A model generated the notes under the pieces. It was given only the letters and a program-made list of their open reading frames with translations, was not told the DNA's origin and ran no database searches. DNA of 64,000 nucleotides from Bacteroidales bacterium (GTDB lineage: Bacteria > Bacteroidota > Bacteroidia > Bacteroidales > UBA932). Positions 51,444 to 59,513 of the stretch are shown here, piece after piece (positions within the stretch are counted from its first letter, which is position 1; every line of letters begins with the position of its first letter). Made by a program: the position numbers and the translations under genes. The stretch covers positions 1 through 64,000 of the forward strand of contig JAGABI010000039.1 in NCBI GenBank assembly GCA_017614715.1, written 5' to 3'.

Positions 51444-51451
51444 CAAATATA
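51444..51451 (-). promoter_or_regulatory. -7 promoter element of greA
   Basis: TATATTTG on the minus strand, an exact match, giving a leader of about 60 nt. The -33 region is not consensus. Confidence 0.5.
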
Positions 51452-51472
51452 GTAAATATTTCAGAAATCCAG

Positions 51473-51865
51473 CTAATATTTTTCGTAGCCCGGTTTCATT
51501 ATCTCAGAGTAGATAACCATATCCACGGGATCGAAATCCATCTTGCCCTCATTATCTTTAGTGGATTCGCCCTTTTTTGCTTTGGCGGTGGGGGTGGTGT
51601 CTACCGGGGTGGTGGAGGCGATGCCCTCGTCCGCAGGGGTGAAACGTTTCTTTTCCGGGGCGCTCTTCTTCTCGGCTTTTGCGGTCTGGGGCTGCGCTGC
51701 CTTGCGCTGGGCCTGCTGTATGTGCTCCAGTATCTCGTCCAGGGAGGAGGTTTTAGGTGACGGGGAACTGTTTCCCTTTTCACGGGCATTCTTAACGGCT
51801 TTGGCAATCACGCCAACTGCCGCCAAGGAGAGCCATATAAGAAATATTATAAGAGAGCGGTCCAT
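51473..51865 (-). CDS. Hypothetical single-span membrane protein
   Basis: A 130-residue protein: N-terminal membrane helix (about 4-20, SLIIFLIWLSLAAVGVI), a charged low-complexity middle rich in Lys, Ala, Pro and Thr (about 25-100), and a conserved-looking C-terminus MDFDPVDMVIYSEIMKPGYEKY. Proteins of this plan (short helix, disordered middle, MVIYSEIM-type end) occur in other Bacteroidales; function unknown. The frame extends to 51979 into ribF, but the ATG at 51865 lies 11 nt after the ribF stop. Last gene of the glycogen-ribF operon. Confidence 0.68.
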   Translation of the reverse strand: MDRSLIIFLIWLSLAAVGVIAKAVKNAREKGNSSPSPKTSSLDEILEHIQQAQRKAAQPQTAKAEKKSAPEKKRFTPADEGIASTTPVDTTPTAKAKKGESTKDNEGKMDFDPVDMVIYSEIMKPGYEKY

Positions 51866-51876
51866 ATAGGGAGAAG

Positions 51877-52761
51877 TTAAATTCCAAACAGTTTGCGGGC
51901 TTGCACAATGTCCTGGGCCATTTGTGCCTTGAGCAGCTCCACCGAGGCGAATTTCTGCTCGTTGCGGAGCTTGGCGCAATAATCGAACCGGATATCCAGG
52001 CCGTAAATCTCATCGTTGAAGTCAAGTATGTGTGTCTCGATAACCTGTGCGCGGCTGTCGCTCACGGTGGGGCGGGTGCCGATGTTGCATACGCCATAAT
52101 ATTCTCCACCCTCTACATAGACCTTTACTGCATACACCCCTTGCTCCGGGATGGCCTTGAGCGGCTCGTAGAGCTGCATATTGGCGGTGGGGAAGTTGAG
52201 CTTGCGTCCGATTCCGTTGCCGCTCACAACAACCCCGCGGAGGCTGTATTCGTATCCCAGCAACTGGTTGGCGCGCTCTATCCCCCCGGTGGTAACAAGG
52301 TTACGGATATAGGTAGAACTAATTGTGTTGTATTTGTCAGAGACGCTCTCCGCCTTTATGGTTTTCAACCCGAGGCTGGCGGCCACGGCGGCGATGTCGG
52401 TAGAGAAGGCGGGATTCCCAAGGTGATGGTCGTAACCCACAATCATCTCAGATACCCCAAGCTTGCCTATCAGATAGTCCCTTATGAACTCTTCGCAGCT
52501 GAGCTTGCTGAACTGCCGGGTAAAATCGAGCACGTGAATCTGGTCCACGCCGCACGCCTTGAGCAACTCTTTCTTCTCTTCCAGGGAGGTGAGCAGCCGC
52601 AGTTCGCGGGCATCCTGGCGCAGCACGTTGCGGGGATGGGGCCAGAAAGTGACCACGGCACTCTCCGCCCCAAGCTCGCCGGCCCTGCGGCAGAGAGTGT
52701 CTATCACTTTGCGGTGCCCAAGATGGACGCCGTCGAAGAACCCTGTGGTGGCTACAACCAT
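51877..52761 (-). CDS. ribF: Bifunctional riboflavin kinase/FAD synthetase
   Basis: Makes FMN and FAD from riboflavin. 294 residues: N-terminal nucleotidyltransferase with GFFDGVHLGHRKVID (about 7-21), a VGYDHHLG segment and ISSTYIRNLVTTGGI; C-terminal kinase domain with GIGRKLNFPTANM and GVCNIGTRPT. Its first 10 bp overlap the end of the glycogen synthase/phosphorylase gene, so it is translated from the glycogen operon message. Confidence 0.95.
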   Translation of the reverse strand: MVVATTGFFDGVHLGHRKVIDTLCRRAGELGAESAVVTFWPHPRNVLRQDARELRLLTSLEEKKELLKACGVDQIHVLDFTRQFSKLSCEEFIRDYLIGKLGVSEMIVGYDHHLGNPAFSTDIAAVAASLGLKTIKAESVSDKYNTISSTYIRNLVTTGGIERANQLLGYEYSLRGVVVSGNGIGRKLNFPTANMQLYEPLKAIPEQGVYAVKVYVEGGEYYGVCNIGTRPTVSDSRAQVIETHILDFNDEIYGLDIRFDYCAKLRNEQKFASVELLKAQMAQDIVQARKLFGI

Positions 52762-55700
52762 TTTACCAGCTCAAAGTCCTGGCGGTGAGCCATATCGGGG
52801 CTCACTGCAAACATTCTGGTAGCATACTGGTAGGTACCGACCTTTTCCGGGGTGATGTCGGTGCGGTAGGTTGCCACGCAGTCTTCAAAGCTGACGACTT
52901 CGTAGGGGTGAACCTCCTTGATGTGGTATGCACCCTTGCTGTCCTGCTCGGTGATTACGCACTCGATACCTATTTCGTCCGGAGTCAGGCCTGCCAGATA
53001 AACCTCGACCTCTGCAAAGTGCTTGTCTCCCAGGGCAAAGCGGACGGCGCTGCCGTTGAGGTTGTCGAAGCGGCGGATCTCGATATCGGGCCATGCGCGG
53101 TACATGCGTTTCTTCCACTGGGCAATCTCGCGGGCCTTGAGGAAGTCCTTGTCCACCATCTTGTTATAGCGCTTGGACTGGGGAATATAGTACTGATTCA
53201 GATAATCCTCCATCATGCGGTTGGTGGTAAAGTTGCATGCCACCTGGGCGATGGTGTTCTTGATATACTTGATCCACTCGGGAGAATAGTCCTTGTCCCA
53301 GTCTTTCTTGTAGAATGCCGGGGCGATGTCGTTGGCGATGATGTTGTATATCATAGCGGAATCGAGGTCGTCCTGGAACTCCTGCTTCTCGTAGGTGCGT
53401 TCCATGGGGAGTGCCCAGCCGGCGCCCTCCTTGTAGCCCTCTACCCACCATCCGTCAAGCACGGAGAAGTGCATTACACCGTTCATCACAGCCTTCTCTC
53501 CGCTGGTGCCGGAGGCCTCCTGGCGGCGTGTCGGGTTGTTCATCCAGATATCCACGCCCTGGACAAGGAGTTTGGCCACGGTGATGTCGTAGTTGGGTAC
53601 GAACACAATCTTGCCGATGAACTGAGGCATCTTGCTTATCTCAACTATGTACTTGATAAAGTCGCTGCCGGCTTTGTCGGCAGGGTGAGCCTTGCCCGCA
53701 AAGAGGAACTGCACGGGGCGGTCGGGGTTGTTGACCACCTTGTCCAGGCGCTCGAGGTTGCGGAACAGCAGGGTGGCGCGCTTGTATGTGGCAAAGCGAC
53801 GGGCAAAACCAATGGTGAGCACGTCGTTGCGCAGGGTAGATTTAATCTTGACAATCTGGCTGGGTGAATAATGCGCTGTGGACTTGGTGTCGGAGATGGT
53901 CTTCTTCACGTAGTCTATAAGGCGCTTGCGGAGCACGCTGCGGACATTCCATATCTCCTTGTCGGCAATCTTGTAGATGCCTGAGAAGCAGGATTTGTCG
54001 TAGTGGTGTGTGGCGAACTCCTTGCCAAATACGCGGGCATGGATCTCTTTCCACTCCGGAGCGGTCCAGGTGGGGTAGTGGACGCCGTTGGTCACGTAGC
54101 CCACGTTCACCTCTTCCGGGAGGTAGCCGGGCCACATGCCCGCCAGAATCTCCTGGCTTACCTTGCCGTGGAGCCAGCTTACGCCGTTGATCCCCTGGGA
54201 CATGTTTGCGGCCAGGACGCTCATGGAGAATTTCTCGCCGCCGTCGTTGATGTTGTAGCGGCCCAGCCCCATGAAGGTGTGCCAGTCAATCTTCATCCGT
54301 TCGGGGAAAGAACCGAAATAGACACGCATCATATCCTCGCTGAAGAAGTCGTGGCCAGCGGGAACGGGGGTGTGGGTGGTGAAGAGGGAAGAGCTGCGTA
54401 CCACTTCGAGAGCCTCGGCAAAGGTGAGGTTGTTGTCCTCGACATACATCCTTATGCGCTCGATGCCGGTAAAGGCGGCGTGACCCTCGTTGCAGTGGTA
54501 AACCTCAGCCTTGATGCCAAGGGCCTCCAGGGCGCGGATACCGCCCAGGCCCAGCAGAATCTCCTGCTTGAGACGGTTCTCCCAGTCACCGCCGTAAAGC
54601 TGATGGGTGATGGGACGGTCTTCAGGCATATTCTCCTCAAAGTCGGTGTCCAGCAGGAACAGGTCTGTGCGACCTACCTCTACCTTCCAGATCCGGATGT
54701 TGAGGTTGCGGCCGGGCATCGGCACGGATACCGTGAGCCACTTGCCGTCCTTGTCAAGAACGGGCTGCGCCGGTGATTCACGGAAGTTCTGAGGGTCGTA
54801 AGATGCCACCTGGTCGCCGTCTCCGGAGAGGTACTGGGTGAAATAACCGTATTTGTAGAGCAAGCCCACGGCGGTGAGGTTTACACCCATGTCGCTGGCC
54901 TCCTTGAGGTAGTCGCCGGCAAGGATACCGAGACCTCCGGAGTAAATCTTGAGGGATGTGTCAAGACCGTACTCCATGCAGAAATATGCAATTCTGGGGG
55001 ACTTGCGCTGCTCCTTGCCCTTCATATACTCGGTGAAATTGCCGTGAACAGCCTTCAGGCGTGCCATGAACTCCTTGTCCTGCTCAAGATCCTTGTACTG
55101 CTCCAGCGAGATGTTGTCCAGCATCGCGATGGGATTGCCCTTGCTCTCTTCCCAAAGGGCGGGATCGATGGACTTGAAAAGGTTTATCGCATCGTCGTTC
55201 CAGCACCACCACAGGTTCTTGGAGATGTCTTCCAGTCCGCTCAGACGGCTGGGGAGGGAACGGTTTACTACTATGCTGTTCCAGTTGGGACGGTTTGCTA
55301 TCTGTTTGCGGTATCCCTGGTCGTTATCCTCCTGAAGCAGGGGGTAGGGTCCGAATTTCTCAATCACTTTATCTATAGCCATATCATAGGCGGTTTTGTA
55401 AAAAATAATGTTGTTTTCCCAGAGAGCGAGGCGTGAAACCTCCTTTGCGTTGGCGGCGCATGCCGCATACTCTTTGGGGTCCATGGCGCAGAAGCGCTCG
55501 ATGCTCCATGCCGCAGCGTCCACCACTTCCGTGTAGTTGAAATCGTCGCGGTTGATGATTGTCACACCGCTGAGGGGCTCCTTGCCGCTGTAATGCTCCT
55601 TAATCCAGAGTCCGAAGCCGGCCAGGGTCGTGGTGACGGTGGGGACGCTGAATGCGAGCGACTCCAGGGGGGTGTATCCCCATGGCTCGTAGTAGGAGGG

Positions 55701-56990
55701 GAACAGTGTCAAATCGGCACCGGTGAGCAGGGAGATGTAGCTCTTGTTAAAGATGCCGTCGCTGCCGTTGAGGTAGCTGGGTACAAAATATACATCCACC
55801 ATGCGCTCCGGAGCGTTGTCCAGTCCGACCTCTGCGAGCTGGCGGCGGACGCAGTCAAAATCGTCCTGCAGATAGTGGGTGACATTGGTGGTGTGCTTGT
55901 GGGCGGGATTCTCAAGCTTCTCTACAAGGTCCTTGTCCGGGCCGTTGTTCCCGCTGGGCACCATGATGAAAGCCGCTATCTTCTTGGATGGGTTGGTGTG
56001 CTGAACCTTTGCCAGGGCGTCTATGAACACATTGATTCCCTTGGTTTCATATTCGTAGCGGCCGCCAATCCATACTATCTCTGTGTTTGCATCGTCATAT
56101 TGCTTGTCGCTCATTGCAGATGCCACCCTTAGCAGGCTCTTGCGGGCCTCTGCCCGCATCTTGGAGAGCGCCTTGCCGTCGGGGGCGAATCTGGCGTCGA
56201 TACCGTTGGGGGTCACGACATCGGGTTCGCGGCCAAGCAGTATCTTGCATTCGTATGCGGTGAGGTCGCTCACTGTGGTGAATACATCGGCATTCATGGC
56301 GGCAGCCTTCTCCACCGAGTGGCGGTCAGAGACGCCGTAATCACGTGCCATGGCATCTCCGTCCATGGTGGGAAGCTCCTTGTAGAAGGGGATGTGCTTG
56401 CCGGCCATGCAGCGCCCCACTACCGTAGCGTGGGTTGTGAAGATGGTGCCTATCGGGAGGCCGGAACTCTTCAGGTAGAGGATTCCGGCACCAGCCATCC
56501 ACTCGTGGAACTGGGCCACTATCTTGCTGGAAGAGCGGATATAATAGCGTGAGAAACTCTCGATTACCTTGCTTGCGGCATAGCCGAACAGGAATGCCTC
56601 TATGTATTCCCAGTTGCCGTTGAGGGAATCCACGCCGTATTTCTCCCACGCCTTGGCAAAAATCTGGTCTTTGTTGGTGATCAGGGTCTTGAAATCGACC
56701 AGGATAGCGACGGGTTTGCCCGGGATGTTCCAGTGTCCCACGCGTACGCGCAGCCCTTCGTGGGCAGCGAGCTCCCTCCATGATTTGAAGAGTTCGTTGT
56801 CAACCGTGAATTCAGGATTCTGACGGGTATGCATCCATACGTCAGGTCCTATATGTATATGTCTGTCCTTGAGTTCTTCGTTAAGGTTTAATGCTTTAGT
56901 TGCAAGTACTGTGTGAATGCCACCTACCTTGTTGCAGACTTCCCAGCTGACCTCAAATAGATAGTCTGGCATCGATATGTTAGTTTTCAT
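52752..56990 (-). CDS. Glycogen synthase (GT3) - glycogen phosphorylase (GT35) fusion
   Basis: A 1412-residue two-enzyme protein. Residues 1 to about 560 are a eukaryote-type GT3 glycogen synthase: LFEVSWEVCNKVGGIHTVL, VVGRCMAGKHIPFYKELP, RYEYETKGINVFIDALAKV and the Glu pair in FPSYYEPWGYTPLES. Residues about 590-1412 are an alpha-glucan phosphorylase: YSGGLGILAGDYLKEASDMG, YHCNEGHAAF, and the pyridoxal-phosphate Lys at about 1166 in ASGTSGEKAVMNG. Both the chain-building and chain-breaking activities are in one chain, so activities must be balanced by substrates or allostery (inference). Third-to-last part of the glycogen operon; overlaps ribF by 10 bp. Confidence 0.93.
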   Translation of the reverse strand: MKTNISMPDYLFEVSWEVCNKVGGIHTVLATKALNLNEELKDRHIHIGPDVWMHTRQNPEFTVDNELFKSWRELAAHEGLRVRVGHWNIPGKPVAILVDFKTLITNKDQIFAKAWEKYGVDSLNGNWEYIEAFLFGYAASKVIESFSRYYIRSSSKIVAQFHEWMAGAGILYLKSSGLPIGTIFTTHATVVGRCMAGKHIPFYKELPTMDGDAMARDYGVSDRHSVEKAAAMNADVFTTVSDLTAYECKILLGREPDVVTPNGIDARFAPDGKALSKMRAEARKSLLRVASAMSDKQYDDANTEIVWIGGRYEYETKGINVFIDALAKVQHTNPSKKIAAFIMVPSGNNGPDKDLVEKLENPAHKHTTNVTHYLQDDFDCVRRQLAEVGLDNAPERMVDVYFVPSYLNGSDGIFNKSYISLLTGADLTLFPSYYEPWGYTPLESLAFSVPTVTTTLAGFGLWIKEHYSGKEPLSGVTIINRDDFNYTEVVDAAAWSIERFCAMDPKEYAACAANAKEVSRLALWENNIIFYKTAYDMAIDKVIEKFGPYPLLQEDNDQGYRKQIANRPNWNSIVVNRSLPSRLSGLEDISKNLWWCWNDDAINLFKSIDPALWEESKGNPIAMLDNISLEQYKDLEQDKEFMARLKAVHGNFTEYMKGKEQRKSPRIAYFCMEYGLDTSLKIYSGGLGILAGDYLKEASDMGVNLTAVGLLYKYGYFTQYLSGDGDQVASYDPQNFRESPAQPVLDKDGKWLTVSVPMPGRNLNIRIWKVEVGRTDLFLLDTDFEENMPEDRPITHQLYGGDWENRLKQEILLGLGGIRALEALGIKAEVYHCNEGHAAFTGIERIRMYVEDNNLTFAEALEVVRSSSLFTTHTPVPAGHDFFSEDMMRVYFGSFPERMKIDWHTFMGLGRYNINDGGEKFSMSVLAANMSQGINGVSWLHGKVSQEILAGMWPGYLPEEVNVGYVTNGVHYPTWTAPEWKEIHARVFGKEFATHHYDKSCFSGIYKIADKEIWNVRSVLRKRLIDYVKKTISDTKSTAHYSPSQIVKIKSTLRNDVLTIGFARRFATYKRATLLFRNLERLDKVVNNPDRPVQFLFAGKAHPADKAGSDFIKYIVEISKMPQFIGKIVFVPNYDITVAKLLVQGVDIWMNNPTRRQEASGTSGEKAVMNGVMHFSVLDGWWVEGYKEGAGWALPMERTYEKQEFQDDLDSAMIYNIIANDIAPAFYKKDWDKDYSPEWIKYIKNTIAQVACNFTTNRMMEDYLNQYYIPQSKRYNKMVDKDFLKAREIAQWKKRMYRAWPDIEIRRFDNLNGSAVRFALGDKHFAEVEVYLAGLTPDEIGIECVITEQDSKGAYHIKEVHPYEVVSFEDCVATYRTDITPEKVGTYQYATRMFAVSPDMAHRQDFELVKWL

Positions 56991-57005
56991 TAGTTTAGTA
57001 ACGGT

Positions 57006-58208
57006 TTATTTCTTCTTGATAAGGCTTTCGACTCTGATTTCAAAATCGCTGAGCACGTTCATATAGTTGATAAATGCCTCGTAGGGTGTGTCATAGGGGT
57101 TGAAATAGCTGTGAACTGCACCGTCAGAGAAGAATTTCGTGCACATATAGTATAGATGGTCGCTCTCCTGGAGGCGGCGGAATACGTTCATCAGGTGTTC
57201 ATCGCCGCTCTTGCGGACCTTTGCCTCGAGGGCGTAGAGTTTGGTGAAGGCCTCCCTCTGAAGCTCGTTGCCGAGCCATGCTGAGGTGTCGCGCTCTTCA
57301 TCTGCCCATGAGATGGGGAACGGTACGTTGAGCTCTGCTACGGGTTGATGCTTTCTGGCAGCTTCGCTGGCGGTGCAGAAACCGATCTGTTTGTGTTTGA
57401 GGACCTCTGCGGGGAGAGCCTTGAAGAACTCGAATATGCCGCTGGCAGCCTTCTGGTGCTCGCCAAAGGTCTCGTAGTCCATAAACAGGTTCACGATATC
57501 GTCATTCTCCAGGGCCTCTGCAAGCCATCCGGTGTATTTCTCTGCGGTGAGCGGCCATTCGCTCCATGCGGTATTGGAGAAGCGGAAAGCTATGTCGTCA
57601 GAAAGGGATGAGTTCTTGAGCAACAGGTGGAGCTTGGGGTTGAGGGGGTTGTTATATACATAATTCGGGCTCTTCCATCCCAGAACATGCTTTGCACCCT
57701 CGGTGAGCATGGTGCGGTATCCCATAGCAGCCACCATCTCGCCGATATGGTCGGAATAAATCAGCTCGGTATTGCGGAAAGCCTTGGGCTTGAGGCCAAA
57801 CTCTTTCTCTATGGTCTGGGCGTGCAGTTTGACCTGCTCCTTGAACTCCTTCTCATTGGCGAGCGAGGCCAGGGAGTGGGAATATGTCTCTGCCAGGAAC
57901 TCCACGCAGCCGGTATCGGCGAGCTTCTTGAAACTTTCAAGTACCTCGGGAGCGTAAAGCTTGAATTGTTCAATGGCGGTGCCGGAGATGGAAAAAGTCA
58001 CCTTGAAGTTCTTGCCGTTGGCCTTGATAAGCTCCAGTATGAGCTTGTTCATGGGCAGGTAGCATTTTGCCGCAACACGCCTTACTATGGCGCTGTTGTC
58101 AAAATCGTCGAAATAATGGTCATCTGCCCCTATGTCAAAGAATCTGAAGAGGCGGAGCCGGTCGGGCTGGTGAACCTGGAAATACAGGCAAATACTTTTT
58201 GTAGCCAT
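57006..58208 (-). CDS. Glycoside hydrolase family 57 alpha-glucan enzyme
   Basis: A 400-residue GH57 protein: LYFQVHQPDRLRL at the N-terminus, nucleophile Glu148 in AFRNTELIYSD, and the acid Asp244 in FMDYETFGEHQ. Members are alpha-amylases, 4-alpha-glucanotransferases or branching enzymes; in this cluster a cytoplasmic amylase or glucanotransferase acting on glycogen is likely. No signal peptide. Lies 11 nt after GT4 and 15 nt before the fusion gene. Confidence 0.92.
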   Translation of the reverse strand: MATKSICLYFQVHQPDRLRLFRFFDIGADDHYFDDFDNSAIVRRVAAKCYLPMNKLILELIKANGKNFKVTFSISGTAIEQFKLYAPEVLESFKKLADTGCVEFLAETYSHSLASLANEKEFKEQVKLHAQTIEKEFGLKPKAFRNTELIYSDHIGEMVAAMGYRTMLTEGAKHVLGWKSPNYVYNNPLNPKLHLLLKNSSLSDDIAFRFSNTAWSEWPLTAEKYTGWLAEALENDDIVNLFMDYETFGEHQKAASGIFEFFKALPAEVLKHKQIGFCTASEAARKHQPVAELNVPFPISWADEERDTSAWLGNELQREAFTKLYALEAKVRKSGDEHLMNVFRRLQESDHLYYMCTKFFSDGAVHSYFNPYDTPYEAFINYMNVLSDFEIRVESLIKKK

Positions 58209-58219
58209 ATCTGTAATAA

Positions 58220-59512
58220 TTAATTATTCGTGGAATTGATAGCGTCGGAATAAACCGCCTTCATCTTTGCGGCGGCATTGTTCCATTTGAGCGTGCTCAC
58301 CTCTTCAAAGCCCTTCTCGCTCGCAATCTTTGAGATGGCGGGATAGTTTACCAATGCGTAGATAGAATCCGCGAGTGCGTCGATGTCCCAGAAATCGACC
58401 TTGATGGCGTGCCTGAGCACCTCGGCCACACCCGACTGCTTGGAGATGATGGTGGGGACGTTGCTTATCATGGCCTCCAGCGGGGAGATGCCGAACGGCT
58501 CCGATACGGAGGGCATCACATAAACATCGGAATAAGCGAACATCCGCTGTACGTCGGCGCCGCGAAGGAATCCGGTGAAATGGAACTTGTCTGCCATGCC
58601 CAGCTGGGCCACGCGGCGGACGCTGCGGTTGAGCAAGTCTCCGCTGCCCGCCATCACAAAGCGGACGTTGTCGCAACGGTCAAGCACTTTGCGGGCAGCC
58701 TCGATGAAGTATTCCGGACCCTTCTGAAGGGTTACGCGGCCAAGGAATGTGACCACCTTCTCCTTTACGGTGCGGTTAACCTTGATGTCGCTGCGGCCGG
58801 AGAAATCCACGGCGTTGTGTACGGTGACCACCTTTGAGGCGTCAATGCCGTAGCGGTTGATCACTATGTTGCGGGTCCAGTCGCTCACGGTAATAACGCG
58901 GTCGGCCTCGCTCATTCCCCGTTTCTCAATGTCGTAAACCACGGTGTTGTAGTTCTCTCCGTCGCGGTCAAATTCCGTGGCGTGTACATGTACTACCAGC
59001 GGCTTGCCGCTCACACGCTTGGCGGCAATGCCGGCCAGGTATGTGAGCCAGTCGTGGGCATGGATCACGTCAAAATCGTTCTCTGCCGCAATGGCACCTC
59101 CGACCATCGCATAGCGCGAAACCTCCTCCATGAGGTTGGCGCCGTACTTGCCGGAGAATTTATATTTGCTGCGGAAGTGGGTGGAGAACTCCATTGTCTG
59201 GAAGTGGCGCTCCTCTTCACTGAGCAGGGAGTAATTTTCCGGGGAAATGTAGGGCATCAGGTTGCTTCCCACACGCAGGAACTGCACCTTGCTGAGATAG
59301 TCGTCTATGTTGGAGAATGAGTCGTAAACGGCTACGTCGCTGGCGTTGATTATATGCGCCGAACTCTGGTCTTCGTCGCCGCTGGCGGAGGGCATCACAA
59401 ACAGAACGTCCACGCCGTTGGCGGCGAGACCTTTGGTGATACCATAGCAGGCGGTGCCCAGACCTCCAGAAATGTGCGGGGGAAATTCCCAGCCAAACAT
59501 CAAAACTTTCAT
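58220..59512 (-). CDS. GT4 family glycosyltransferase (glycogen synthase-like)
   Basis: A 430-residue GT-B enzyme: MKVLMFGWEFPPHISGGLGTACYGITKGL (read in parts) carries the KxGGL-like donor loop, VIHAHDWLTYLAGIAAK, VHNAVDFSGR, VVTFLGRVTLQKGPEYFIEAARKVL and the Glu motif MPSVSEPFGISPLEAM. It may start or elongate alpha-glucan chains beside the GT3 synthase. Substrate is inferred from the cluster. It starts 1 nt after the debranching enzyme stop. Confidence 0.88.
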   Translation of the reverse strand: MKVLMFGWEFPPHISGGLGTACYGITKGLAANGVDVLFVMPSASGDEDQSSAHIINASDVAVYDSFSNIDDYLSKVQFLRVGSNLMPYISPENYSLLSEEERHFQTMEFSTHFRSKYKFSGKYGANLMEEVSRYAMVGGAIAAENDFDVIHAHDWLTYLAGIAAKRVSGKPLVVHVHATEFDRDGENYNTVVYDIEKRGMSEADRVITVSDWTRNIVINRYGIDASKVVTVHNAVDFSGRSDIKVNRTVKEKVVTFLGRVTLQKGPEYFIEAARKVLDRCDNVRFVMAGSGDLLNRSVRRVAQLGMADKFHFTGFLRGADVQRMFAYSDVYVMPSVSEPFGISPLEAMISNVPTIISKQSGVAEVLRHAIKVDFWDIDALADSIYALVNYPAISKIASEKGFEEVSTLKWNNAAAKMKAVYSDAINSTNN

Positions 59513-59513
59513 T

